From Pyropia haitanensis (lineage: Eukaryota > Rhodophyta > Bangiophyceae > Bangiales > Bangiaceae), in contig SDUX01000007.1 in NCBI GenBank assembly GCA_008729055.1, forward strand, positions 5,067,409 to 5,131,408: a stretch of DNA of 64,000 nucleotides, given 5' to 3'. Shown one piece after another: positions 43,647 through 53,706 of this stretch; the first letter of the stretch is position 1, and each line of letters opens with the position of its first letter. Under the pieces are notes generated by a model. That model was not told where the DNA came from, did no database searches, and was given only the letters and a program-made list of their open reading frames with translations. The position numbers and the translations under genes were made by a program.

Positions 43647-45021
43647 AAGGGGGGGTGGGGGGGAGGGTTGTGAGGGGGGGGGGGGGGGGGGGTCGACGTA
43701 CGGGGAAACCCCCGCCCCGGGGAGGCGCCCATGTACGAGCATATGGTGGTGGCAAGGATCATTTGCAGGTCAGACGGGTGTGCACTTGGGGTATAGGCGG
43801 GGGTGGCGCGGTCCTGCTGGCAGGCTTCCGCGGGGCTTTCATGGGGTGGCGGCGGGGGTAACTTTTCGCGACGTATCAGCGGTGGTGGGGGCGCGAAACG
43901 GAGGCGCGGTCTGGGGTTGCCGCGGGGTCGTCGCGGTGATACACAGGGGTGGACGCTACCACTGCCGGGGTCAGGCAGCCACGCGTACGCGGGCCACCCT
44001 GGATAACTGGAGCCGCTCGCCACGCCCCCATCCCCGGTCAGAGGCTACGTTCTGCTCCTGGTCGGCGTCGGCGCCGTTGCGGCGGGGGGAGACATCAAAG
44101 GCAGCGCACGGAGTGCTGACCACGTGGGCCTGTAGCCGGCATCTAGACGCTCCGCGATAGGGAAGCGCCGGTGAGGCAGGAAGGGGCGGGGGGGCGCGCG
44201 GCCGACGGTACACACCTCGCCGTAGGCATCTCTCATACACCTCTCTGTTTGGCACATGGCACGTGGCAATTCGAACAAAGAGAAAGTACAATAGCTTTCA
44301 AATATTCTTCAGCACTTCTTGTGGTGGAAGTCACAATGGAATCCGATTGGTCGATGAGGGAAACTGGCTCGTGTCGACTCGTGTGTGGTGGTCGGCCAGC
44401 TCATCAGCTGGTGGTGGAAGGACCTCGTCTTGTTGCAAGGACCGCAAGCCCTCCCCAATCTGGCCACTTTTTAGTGGCTCAGAGGACGCCCGAGATTGCG
44501 TGCCCGCCGCTGCTGGTTGGCGGCAGACGCCGCCGACCCCAGCAGCCGAGACGGGTGGTTGACGGTGATCTCGGCAACCTCGGCGGCCGCCGCGGCCACC
44601 GCCGCATCCGCCGCCACGCCGGTGGCCAGCGTCGCGGCCGGGCTGTCGGCGGCGTGGAGCGGCCGTCGGCGACCTCTGCTGCTCGGCCGTCCACCCGCGC
44701 ACACGCACCACCCGTCCGCTTTGCCCTGTCGCCGTCGACGCCGCTCGGATTGCACGCCCGCCGCGTCCGTCAAGCGCGCTACTTGACCACCCCGCGTCGC
44801 GCCCGGCCGTGTACGACCAGCTGTGTGCACGGCAGCCCGCATCCTTCACACCAGCTCCGTCATTCCGCGGCACCACCCCTCCTCCTCTCCGTGTGCTCAC
44901 CGGGAAGCCATCCGTTTCTGCTTCCCCCTTGCTTCCCCTCCCGTGCTGGCTCTTCCGCGTACACCTTTTCCCCTCTGGTAGCTCACCCGTCTGTCTCCCC
45001 GTCCCCCCCCCCCCCCCCACC
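43647..45021. other. Intergenic spacer
   Basis: About 1.4 kb between two plus-strand coding units. It begins with a G-run (about 43677-43692). No ORF shows coding character. A shift to less GC-rich sequence around 44230-44430 may mark the promoter area of the next unit. Confidence 0.5.
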
Positions 45022-45333
45022 ATGGCTCCTCCGTGTGCGCCACCCCCATCGTCCCCGTCGCCCGCCTTTGCCGCCACCCGCCTGCGTCTACCTGGCGCGC
45101 AGGTCTTTGCCGCCCTCCGGGGCTCCCTCGCCGGCCACCCCCCCGTGGCCACCGTCGCCGCAACCGCCACGCCCCTGTCGGCACGGGCGGCAGCAACGGC
45201 GGGCGCGACGACCACCGCCGCTGCTGCCGCGGCGGCGCTGCCGGTGGTGGTCATGGCCGGCCGCGCGACGGCCGCCGACGAGGAGCAGGTCGTGCGGCTG
45301 GTGCTGGACCTCCCAGGACGGTTTGTCGGGTGA
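45022..45333 (+). CDS. Short ORF, or first exon of a gene with an N-terminal targeting peptide
   Basis: An ATG in ideal context (CCACCATGG) opens 103 codons. The start is Ser/Pro/Ala/Arg-rich without acidic residues (AATRLRLPGAQVFAALRG), like an organelle transit peptide, and the end is more ordered (VVVMAGRATAADEEQVVRL, then VLDLPGRFVG). The stop TGA is part of GGGTGAGC, a good 5' splice site with GT at 45330-45331, so this may be exon 1. A possible continuation lies near 46300-46470 on the plus strand (VIAVDVQHAVLHHHTCVAEL), but I cannot fix the junction. The product is not recognised. Confidence 0.45.
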   Translation: MAPPCAPPPSSPSPAFAATRLRLPGAQVFAALRGSLAGHPPVATVAATATPLSARAAATAGATTTAAAAAAALPVVVMAGRATAADEEQVVRLVLDLPGRFVG

Positions 45334-47665
45334 GCAGCGCCCCACGCTATGGGCAGCAGACGGTTGCTGTGGGGCGGTGGGGGACGGGGATGGGGGAGGG
45401 TAGGTCACTCTTGTGTTGTGGATTGGAGGGCGCGGGTGCGCGCCCCGCTGGGTTTTGCGTATATCTTTGTTGATGGTTTGCGTGTGCTGCGGCTGGCGGC
45501 AGGCTCGCGGATGACTGTCGTCTGGCGAGCGGACGGGGGCGGCTCGCCTAAGCGAGCCGGTCGGTGTGGCCGCCCTGGTAGCTGGCGGCTTCGGGCCGCG
45601 GTGGTGGTCATCGAGAGGGGCCAGTCCGACCTGATGTGCCGTTAGCCCCGGCCGCCACGTCAGCCACGAGCAGCGGCGTCACGGTGACGTCTACCGTGGC
45701 AGAGGTGTCATGATGGCGACTGCCGGGGAAGGAGGCGTCATGATGGCGAGGGCCGGGGAAGGAGGCGTCCAGGCGATGTTGGCCTGGCCACGAGCCACCC
45801 ATCCAGCCTCGGCTGTGGTGTGGTTATGCCGGCTGCCCGACGGGTGCGTTGCCGTTGTGTAGTGCTCACACAGGGGTGGCTGGTCGCCTGACCGGCGCGG
45901 ACGACAGCCGGAAGGAGGAGAGCTAGCAGGAAGGAGAGCTAGGCGCCCGTCGTGAGGGACTGGCCACTGGCGGCGGCGCCCACCTCGTCTTGCTGCGTGT
46001 TGGGCTGTGTACGTGGGTGGCCACGTCGCGGGTGTGCGGGGGCTCGGCATGTTTTGTTGTTGTACATAAATGGGGAGTGACTTGTTCTTTGCATCCTTCT
46101 GGGCGAGTCACGGCGGGTGCGGGGGTGGCGCCGACGGACCGCCCCCAGCCATGACGGCTCGGCCACAGCCAGCCGGGTGGAGGTCCTCCCCCAATGTCCG
46201 CCATGTGAGGCTGGCCCATGGGGGTGTGTGTCTGTGTTGTTGGGGTGTCGCCCTCTCCCACCAATGTGGCGGAAGAGAACAGGGCGGCCGCCAGAACCCA
46301 ATTCCGCCGCCGCCGCTGCTGCCGTCGCCGCTGTCGCTGCCGCCGCGACCGCCGCTGTCATCGCCGTCGACGTCCAGCACGCGGTGCTGCACCACCACAC
46401 ATGCGTGGCCGAGTTGCTGCCCTTGGCGGAGCCGCGCGCGCCCTCGACTTGGCGAAAGACCTTTCACATTTTTCGCACACGTGTCTTGTCCACGATCTGC
46501 GCGACACGTCGTGGCCTTGTGTCTGGGAACACGATGTGTCGACAAGATTTTGGAAGGGTTCACGAGCAGACCAAGTGTAATGCATGATTTGACCGAAGGA
46601 GCTGGAGCCTGGAGTGCCCCCTCGTCAGGACGCGCTACTGTCCGAGAGCGCCCGTCGAAACCCTATTTCTCCCCACCATCCCAAGCGAGAACAGCGCCCG
46701 TCGCGCGCCCGTTTGATGTGCCTTTTCGACGCCGCATTCGTGCGCCCCCGGGGGGGTACGCTGCGGCCCTCAGACAGAGGCGCCCGTCCGTGCGGCCGGT
46801 CGAGCCTCGCTTGGCCACGCTGGCCGCACCCACGGAACACCGGGTGAACCCACCTGCGCTGCTCAATACGACAACGTTGGGCGCCTCCGTGGGAGGTTAA
46901 CAGCTTTGCAACGAGAACCGTGCACGCACCCCTCGGCGGCGCGCCCAAACGGCCCCCCTTCTCCCCCCGCCCGCCCGCTCGCGCGCCCAGTTGGGGGCCT
47001 GCTGCCAGTTGAGTCCCGGGTCTGACACATTGGGCGCGTGCCGCCGGAGAGCCGGAGGCTTTCCACTCCCTCCCCGCGGGCCAGTACGGCGGACGCTGCC
47101 AGCGTATATCGGTGTATTGGGTAGGCGTGGGCGGCAACGGTCATCGGTGGGGAGTGGGCAGCGGACAGGGGTGGTAGGCGCGCCACCCAGGTGGGCCAAC
47201 CCCAGCGACCGTCAGGACTTGTTCCCGCCATGGGCGGCCGATCCCCGAGTAGCGGCACCCGTCAAAGGGGATCGGGAAGGGGCGCCTCTGGGGGGAACCG
47301 TCACCGCTTGCATGCCCGCCTGTGCCGCCCTGCGCTGTACTCGAGACGCGCGCCATACTCGGCTCGCTGGGAGCGCACGCGCGAAATCCGCGGCAGCCCA
47401 AGCAGTGGGAGCCCGTCAGAGGGTTCTGGCCTGCCACGGGCTGTGTGCGCCAGCCGCTGCCGCGGTGCGGGCGCACTTCGAGCGGTTACGGTGGGGTGAC
47501 GACCTATAAATGCTCATGGCGAGCCAACGCCACACCTCTCCCCACCAGCATCCCAGCACCAGCCCACTTACCTTCTCAGCCACAGTCCCCACTCCCACAA
47601 CCGCCTCGCTATCTCCAACTCCCGGTCATCCCGCTAACCACCAACACCGACCCGATCCGCCCACC
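45334..47665. other. Long spacer upstream of the Spondin_N gene
   Basis: About 2.3 kb. The only protein-like patch is near 46300-46470 on the plus strand, a possible second exon of the preceding unit. The last 165 bases carry the TATA box and 5' UTR of the Spondin_N gene. Confidence 0.5.
47505..47510 (+). promoter_or_regulatory. TATA box of the Spondin_N gene
   Basis: TATAAA in an otherwise GC-rich setting, 156 bases upstream of the favoured ATG at 47666. A start site about 30 bases downstream would give a 5' UTR near 130 bases, rich in C and A and free of other in-frame ATGs after 47516. Confidence 0.55.
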
Positions 47666-48340
47666 ATGGCCAACTCGTTTGCCAAGCGGGTGCTTGCCGC
47701 TGGGGCGCTGGCGCTGGCCACGGCGCTCGCATGCGCCCCCGCCGACGCCCAGAAGGGCTGCCACGGCCATGCCGTCTACAAGGTGACGTTCCACTTCAAG
47801 TGGTCCGCCAAGACCCACCGCACCTACCCACAGGGCGGCCACTTCTCGCCACCCACCGTGGCCAGCCACAGCGCCGCCTACCAGATGTGGGCGCCCGGCT
47901 CGTTCGCGTCGCAGGGAATCCAGAATGTGGCTGAGACGGGCGACCCCACGGTGCTGCGCGAGCAGCTGGGCGAGTACATGAAGGCGCGCCACGTGGGGAA
48001 CAGCGCCGGCGCGCGCAAGCCGACGCCCAACGGCACGACCAAGGTGTCGCTGCGTATCAAGGTGGGCGGCCGCACGCCCTACCTGTCGGCCGCGACCATG
48101 GCCGCGCCCAGCCCCGACTGGTTCACCGGCTTCCACGGCCTCGACATGTGCGGCCGCCGCGGCTGGCGCAACTGGCGGTCGGGGCCGCTCATCCTCTACG
48201 ACGCGGGCACCGACTCGGGGCGCCGCCACATGTCAGAGGACAAGAAGACCATGCCGCCGACGACCATCTCGTCGCTGCGGTTTGGGTTCCCAGCGTTTGG
48301 GCGCGCCTTTGGGTGGTACTCGGTGCGCCGCATCCGCTAG
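47666..48340 (+). CDS. Secreted Spondin_N domain protein
   Basis: The ATG at 47666 has ideal context (CCACCATGG). An in-frame ATG at 47516 lies only a few bases after the TATA box and so would not be in the transcript. Residues 1-29 form a clear signal peptide (MANSFAKRVLAAGALALATA, ending near ADAQ). The mature 195 residues are one Spondin_N domain: YKVTFHFKWSAKTHRTYPQG, GHFSPPTVASHSAAYQMWAP, GSFASQGIQNVAETGD, then TVLREQL, DWFTGFHGLDMC and GPLILYDAGTDSG. In animals this domain occurs in extracellular-matrix spondins with TSP1 repeats; single-domain secreted versions occur in bacteria and algae. No TSP1, reelin or anchor follows. An extracellular or cell-wall role is inferred. Two cysteines are seen (about residues 32 and 164), and a disulfide is possible. 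Confidence 0.9.
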   Translation: MANSFAKRVLAAGALALATALACAPADAQKGCHGHAVYKVTFHFKWSAKTHRTYPQGGHFSPPTVASHSAAYQMWAPGSFASQGIQNVAETGDPTVLREQLGEYMKARHVGNSAGARKPTPNGTTKVSLRIKVGGRTPYLSAATMAAPSPDWFTGFHGLDMCGRRGWRNWRSGPLILYDAGTDSGRRHMSEDKKTMPPTTISSLRFGFPAFGRAFGWYSVRRIR

Positions 48341-48510
48341 GGCGATACTGGAGGTAGGAGGCAACATAGGGGAGGACGCGGCGGGTCGGGGAACTTCGTG
48401 CTGAGGCTGGGCTGTCGGCCGAGCCCCACTGCGCTCTGATTGTGTCTTGGAACGTAGATGGGTGGCTGTGGCAGTGCGTCTGCACTCGTCTGCAGGCGCT
48501 GCATCCATCC

Positions 48511-48516
48511 AATAAA
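48511..48516 (+). terminator. AATAAA polyadenylation signal of the Spondin_N gene
   Basis: A canonical AATAAA 171 bases after the Spondin_N stop, in CATCCAATAAACTTGTG. Together with the upstream TATA box it bounds a compact transcription unit of about 1 kb. Confidence 0.5.
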
Positions 48517-49576
48517 CTTGTGCCCAGGAGGTCGTCCTCGGCCACTCTGCTCTGCACCGCGCGGACACACCAGGAGCGACCATGCAGGCGGACAGCCCCA
48601 CTAGTGATTCATTCTCGATTGGACTGGCAAACAAAGCGGAGGCGTAGGGGTGGTGCCCTCCGCTCGCTGCTCGGTCAAACGGGCGCGGAAACGCGGGTGG
48701 GCGGGAAGGAGGGGGGAGAGAGGCGAACCATGTCGCTGAGCGTACGAGCCGATGCTGGTAGAGGTGCCGCCGCCGCTGCCGCAGCCGCCCAGGGCACCGG
48801 CCATGGTCGGCGCGCACCACCCCCGCGCGGCTCAGCCGCAGCGGGTCGTGACGACGGGTGGCGCCGGCGGCGGCAGCAATGGGCGCGGCCGCCGCGGCGT
48901 GCGCGCGTGGCGCCGGCCACAGCGGCCGGCGGACGTTGCGGGCCAAGGGCGGCGGGCGACGCGCGCCCGCCGCCGCCCGAGCCGCCAGTCCGCGTTACCC
49001 GACGCCGCCGCGGTGGCGGCCGCCACCCGTCGCCGCGTGCAGAAGCCGCCGCCGCCGCCGCCGCCGCTACCGCCGCCGCCATCACCGCTGGCCGCTACCG
49101 CCGCCGCGGCCGCCGCCGGCCGCGGCCGCCGGCGCAACCGCCTCCCAGCAGCCGCTGCCGCAGCCCGCGGGCGGGCGGCAACGGGCGGCCGGCTGGTCTC
49201 CCGCTCCACCACCACCAGGCGCGTGGCGAGCGGCGGATGGCCGCCCTCCCTCCCCCACACCAGGCACGCGGCGGCGGACGGGGCGGCTGCCGTGCCCAGC
49301 GTTCCCTGTGAGGGGTGGCGCGGCGGGAGGGGGTTCCCCTCTTTTGCTCTCGAGGCTGCTTTGGGGTGGGAAACCGGGCGTGTCATTGGGTGAGGCGGCC
49401 AAAAGGGGTAAAGATGCACTCTCGAGTGCGTGGCAACTTGGGCACACGTGGCGTCTCGTTTCCAGAACGAGGTGTGTCGCGTCGCCGCACGCACCACAAA
49501 GGGGGGGCGTGCGGGGTTGCGTCCCACGGCGTCAGCCGCGTGGCCCCTGCGCCTCGCGCCTGCGCACCACCACCCG

Positions 49577-49695
49577 CTCTGCCATCCGTGACGAGAGCCG
49601 CCCCGCTGCCCCTTCCTCCCCCCCTCTCAAACTCTGCGTCGCGCCCCAACCGCGTGCCACCAATCCCTCTGCCATCCGTGACGAGTTCCGCTCCG
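49577..49695. repeat. Short direct repeat before the two-exon gene
   Basis: CTCTGCCATCCGTGACGAG occurs exactly at 49577 and again at 49667, 90 bases apart. The 25 or so bases after each copy also match loosely (a C/T-rich CCGCNCCGNTGCC block). It lies 80-200 bases upstream of the ATG at 49775. Confidence 0.7.
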
Positions 49696-49774
49696 TTGCC
49701 TCTTGCTCGCCCGTTCCCGCTCCAACGTTACTGCCGTGACGGTGCGACGCACCGGCCACGCGCCTGCCGTCACG

Positions 49775-50476
49775 ATGTTGTCCGAGCGGCAAGTGGAGGT
49801 GGTGGTGCGGAAAGCCAATGAAGAGGTCGACCTTCCGTTTGTGTCGTGCGTTATTTTTTGCTTCCTCCTCCTCGTTTTCTTTTTGTGGGTCATGGGGGTG
49901 CTGCACGGGTTGTGTAACCTGAGCACGCGTGTGATTTTGACAGATGCAAGGAATCGGCCTGGGCGGCACCTTCTGACTTGTCCAATCTTTCTTCTCCCAC
50001 CATTACCACCCGTGCGTCTACTTTCCTTCTCACCCCCCCCTCCCCCTTTCTCTCTGTTCTCCTTTTGTTTTTTCTTCTCATGACTCGCCAGGGAGGGCCG
50101 CGAGTCCCGATTGATTGCGAAGGTGGTCGAGCGCATCAACCCAGAGCTGGAGCCGTCCCTGCTTCGCGTCATGCCTAAAATCAACGTGGAGATGATTAAA
50201 CTGTTGCTGGCAGAAGGGATGCCGCTCAAGACGCGGCGGGCGCGGCTGGTCGACCTCGTCCACGAGCAGCTGGCGGAACCGCTGACGGAGGCGCTCAACG
50301 AGCGGGTGGACGTGTCGATGTTGCCCGAGCGGGCCGAGGGCAAGGTCATGCGCAAGATTGTGGAGCGGCTCCTTGAAGAGATGGTTGATTGGAGCGTTTC
50401 AGAGGTGGATGAGCGGGTGGCTGAGGAGTTGGCAGAGGGCAGCAGCGGACGGCGGCGGAGCTCTGACAGCGACTGA
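49775..50476 (+). CDS. Small helical protein of unknown function (two exons)
   Basis: I read exon 1 as 49775-49836 and exon 2 as 50092-50476, with a 255-nt intron starting GTTTGT and ending CGCCAG. The joined frame has 148 codons with no stop and crosses the junction as DLP-EGRES, a sensible helical sequence. The intron is T- and C-rich, unlike the exons. The product is almost all helix and highly charged: VERINPELEPSLLRVMPKIN, VEMIKLLLAEGMPLKTRRAR, LVDLVHEQLAEPLTEALNER, KVMRKIVERLLEEMVDWSV. The C-terminus is acidic then Ser/Arg-rich (SSGRRRSSDSD). There is no signal peptide or membrane segment. I do not recognise the family. The two long helical blocks may be a weak internal duplication. Confidence 0.7.
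49837..50091 (+). other. Intron of the small helical protein gene
   Basis: GT-AG boundaries, 255 nt, phase 2. A long C/T tract runs through the last 100 bases. Lower GC and homopolymer T set it off from the flanking exons. Confidence 0.65.
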
Positions 50477-50972
50477 ACGCGAAGACGGGGCATTAAAGGG
50501 CTTGGACGCAGGGACAAGGCTGCATACGAGGACTGCTTGGTGCGTGGTGCAGCGGGGGGTGTTGACTGGCCTTTGGCATGCACGGACGTATGCTTGTGTT
50601 CTTTCCTTAGTGCAGTGCAAATAGGTGTACCCTTGGTTTACTGTCTGGCCGAGACTCGCGCTCGGCAAATGGGCGTTCACTTCGTACGTAGTCGTGGCGG
50701 CTCACTCGTGTGCGCGCAGCCATGGGCCAGTAATGGACCTCGTCAGCAGGCGCTGGTGCGTCAAACTCTTCGCCAGGGGCCCTACGCTTCATGTTCGATA
50801 TTGGGGTGCTACTTGATTACACTCCTCTGATCCGGCCGTTCGCAGCGTCGCGCCGGCGGTGACCGCCGCGACAAACACTGTCGTGCGCGCTCGCGTTGTA
50901 CGACAGCTCCCGCACCCCGTGCTGTTCGATCCGCCGCTACCTCTGCGCAGCCCCCCCTTCTGGACTACCATC
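50477..50972. other. Spacer upstream of PRMT5
   Basis: About 500 bases between two plus-strand genes with no ORF of interest. The PRMT5 frame is open back to a GTG at 50859, but no conserved sequence precedes the ATG at 50973. Confidence 0.5.
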
Positions 50973-53120
50973 ATGGTGGTCACCCACCCGACTACGGGGG
51001 ACCAGCTCAACATCGGGCTGGACGTGACATCCTTGCCCAGGCTGCGACAGGCCCTCGAGGCTGCCGAGTCTTCTGGTTGCGACTTCGTTCTCGCCCCCCT
51101 GGTACACCCCCGGTACGCGCGACCGGTGGAGCTGCCCCCCGCCCCCAGCCTCGATGCGCCGCACCCCCCCCCTATTGTGCGGTCGGACCCGCTGACCCGG
51201 TCGGACGTGGAGCTGTCGTCGGCAGAGTGGCAGTCGGGCGTTATCGGCAAGGTGTCCCCCTGGATCAATACCGCCTCCTCTTCGCCGGTGGTTCGTGCTG
51301 CGTCTGAGGCGGCGTTTCGGGAGGAAGTGGCGTACGCCGGTCACCTCGGCGTACGGGCGCTTGTGGTGGACGCACCCGCGGGGGGTGGGGTGCGGGGGGC
51401 GGGGCTCGCCAACTATGGCCGCTGCGTTGCAAGTGCGCTGGCGTCGGGCATGCAGGTGTGGATTCGGGTGGGCGTCGCGGCCAAGAGCGCCTCCCCTCTG
51501 GATGAGTTGGCGGACGTGACCCACCCGGCGGGGTCGGGCGTCGCTGGTGGCGGCGGCGGTGGCGGCACCGTTGGTGGCGTTCGCGGCGCCGACGGGGTAC
51601 TACTGGGCGGGCGGGCCGGCGGGGGTGGGGCGGGCAGTGCCAGCGTCGAGCCGTGGGCGGTTTGGAACACGGTGCGGACGTTGTGCGACAACCACGCGAA
51701 CCTGGGGCTTGCGCTGGAGCTGTCGTCTGAACTCCCGTCGCCTGGTGCTCTGGACCGCTGGGCTGCCGAGGCCATTCGTGTAGTCATAATGCCTACCTCC
51801 TCGTACGTAACCAACCGGGTCGGATACCCGGTGCTCTCCCGCCGCCACCAGGAGCTCATCAAACTCTTGTTCAAGTATCGCCCGTTCTTTGCGCTGTCGG
51901 GGCGACCAGCCGCGGTGAAGGGCGGCGACGGCATGCGGCCGTATGTTCAATACTTGGCACATTTGTTTGGTAAGCAGCCGCCCCCGTCCGAGGCCGAGGC
52001 TTTTGAGGGGCCGTACTATGACTACTTGCAGGCGCCGCTTCAACCCCTGGCGGACAATCTGGAGTCGGCCACGTACGAGGTGTTTGAGCGAGACCCGGTG
52101 AAGTACGAGCGGTACGAGGAGGCAGTGCGACAAGCGCTGCTCCACCGGTCATCAATGGCGTTGACGGCGGCGCTGCCGCCAGACATGAGCGGAGGGCCCA
52201 CCCCTGCCGAGGCCGCGGCGGCTGCAGCGAATGGAAAGGCCGTCGACGGCTCTGATGGCACCTCCACCGCAGACTCGACCATTGTAGTAATGGTATTGGG
52301 TGCCGGTCGGGGTCCGCTGGTGCGCGCCACTCTGCGCGCTTCTGCGTCTTCTCGCATCCCTGTGCGGGTGGTGGCGGTTGAGAAGAACCCCAACGCCATT
52401 GTCACCCTGCGCAATGCGGCGCTGGACGACCCGGCCTGGTCGTGCGTGACGGTCGTGTCTGGTGATATGCGCTCCGCGTCATCATCGACAACCGCCCGCG
52501 CCGACATTGTGGTGTCGGAGCTGCTGGGCTCCTTTGGTGACAATGAGCTGTCTCCCGAGTGCCTGGACGGGGCGGCGGCGTTGCTCAAGAAGGACGTCAT
52601 CTCCATCCCTGCATCCTATACCTCCTACCTCGCGCCACTGTCATCGGCACGGCTGCACCGGGAGGTGCGGGGCCTTGGCACCGGTGACTCCCCGTTTGAG
52701 ACCGCTTACGTAGTGCGCATCCACAAGGGTGTCACCGCCGCGCCGTCGGTACCGGCCCTCACTTTTGTTCATCCCAGCGACGGGGGCAGCAATGAGCGCC
52801 ACGTGGAGGCCGCATGGGTGGCTGCTGAGACCAACGTCATCCACGGCTTTGCTGGGTACTTTGAGGCGGTACTATTTGGGGATGTGGGCATCAGCATCCG
52901 CCCCGAGACGGCTAGCTTGGGCATGTTCAGTTGGTTCCCCATTTACTTTCCGGTCAAGACGCCTGTGCTGGTGGCCAAGGGGGGGACTGTTCGGATGCAT
53001 TTGTGGAGGCGGGTTGGCGGGGGGCGCGTATGGTACGAGTGGGCGCTTGCAGAGCCAGCGGTGAGTCCGGTGCACAACGTGAGCGGGAGGAGTTACTCGC
53101 TCGGTCTGACGACGGGATGA
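50973..53120 (+). CDS. PRMT5: PRMT5, type II protein arginine methyltransferase
   Basis: PRMT5 makes symmetric dimethylarginine on Sm proteins and histones. The ATG at 50973 gives 715 residues, close to the family's 630-680, with the excess in a Gly-rich insert (DNA about 51535-51650). The N-terminal TIM-barrel has CDFVLAPLVHPRYAR and VIGKVSPWI. The linker and catalytic entry read PLQPLADNLESATYEVFERD, with the Phe of YEVFE that favours symmetric products. The SAM site is MVLGAGRGPLVRATL followed by VAVEKNPNAIVTL. The double-E loop SELLGSFGDNELSPECLDG keeps both glutamates nine residues apart, as in human E435/E444. The C-terminal barrel (NVIHGFAGYFEAVLFGD, IRPETASLGMFSWFPIYFP, VWYEWAL) is complete. 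No intron is seen. Confidence 0.96.
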   Translation: MVVTHPTTGDQLNIGLDVTSLPRLRQALEAAESSGCDFVLAPLVHPRYARPVELPPAPSLDAPHPPPIVRSDPLTRSDVELSSAEWQSGVIGKVSPWINTASSSPVVRAASEAAFREEVAYAGHLGVRALVVDAPAGGGVRGAGLANYGRCVASALASGMQVWIRVGVAAKSASPLDELADVTHPAGSGVAGGGGGGGTVGGVRGADGVLLGGRAGGGGAGSASVEPWAVWNTVRTLCDNHANLGLALELSSELPSPGALDRWAAEAIRVVIMPTSSYVTNRVGYPVLSRRHQELIKLLFKYRPFFALSGRPAAVKGGDGMRPYVQYLAHLFGKQPPPSEAEAFEGPYYDYLQAPLQPLADNLESATYEVFERDPVKYERYEEAVRQALLHRSSMALTAALPPDMSGGPTPAEAAAAAANGKAVDGSDGTSTADSTIVVMVLGAGRGPLVRATLRASASSRIPVRVVAVEKNPNAIVTLRNAALDDPAWSCVTVVSGDMRSASSSTTARADIVVSELLGSFGDNELSPECLDGAAALLKKDVISIPASYTSYLAPLSSARLHREVRGLGTGDSPFETAYVVRIHKGVTAAPSVPALTFVHPSDGGSNERHVEAAWVAAETNVIHGFAGYFEAVLFGDVGISIRPETASLGMFSWFPIYFPVKTPVLVAKGGTVRMHLWRRVGGGRVWYEWALAEPAVSPVHNVSGRSYSLGLTTG

Positions 53121-53706
53121 GGCTTGCTAGAGTAGGAGGAGGGACAGGGGTAGCTGGCGAAGAGGGGCCTTGTGTGAAGTGTCTCTGGTCTTCTCTTTCT
53201 TTCCGCTTGTTTTTCCCAGATTTTTGTTTTTTTTTATTCTTGTGGGCTTGCACTGACAGCAAGCCTATCCCTTGATCCGTGAGCGACGTCAGTGTAAACA
53301 TCGAGGGTTGGCGTCTTGGTCAATCGCGGAAGCACAACGATGAGTGTTCGAAGCGCCTTTGTCCGGTCTGCAACCATCTTCGTCCCGTCTGACCAGGACG
53401 AGAACTCGACCGGTCACTCAGCAGTCGCCATCTTCCATCCGTCTCCCTTTTCTTTATCCACCTGAAGCTGTTGCCGAGCTGCGCCTGGACTCTTGGCTAC
53501 ACCCCACTATCCGTCCCCGTTTTGGGTGCCGCTGCGGTATCGTGAGTGCCCTCAACCGCGAGTGCTGACCGCCTGTGCGGCCGCCCTTCCGTGTCCTCGC
53601 TCCTTTCCTGGTCTGCACCTGGAATACGTTTACCCACCGGCTCGGATATCCACTTTGCGCTCGCTCTGCTGAGCGGGTGTGCCCGTAAGCCAGCCAATTG
53701 GCCATT
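53121..53706. other. Spacer between PRMT5 and RABGGTB
   Basis: About 590 bases between two plus-strand genes. It begins with a T-rich stretch (53200-53240) that probably belongs to the PRMT5 3' end. No ORF looks coding. Confidence 0.55.

Larger units (their letters stand above)
48341..49774. other. Spacer with Spondin_N 3' end and next promoter
   Basis: About 1.4 kb. The first 180 bases hold the Spondin_N 3' UTR. Open frames at 48.7-49.7 kb encode Arg/Pro/Ala noise. A 19-base direct repeat lies close to the next gene. Confidence 0.55.

Noticed and set aside
41819..44023. A 734-codon minus-strand ORF opposite the serine-rich protein
   Set aside because: Composed of Pro/Ser/Ala repeats. The sense strand has more ordered segments and a better start.
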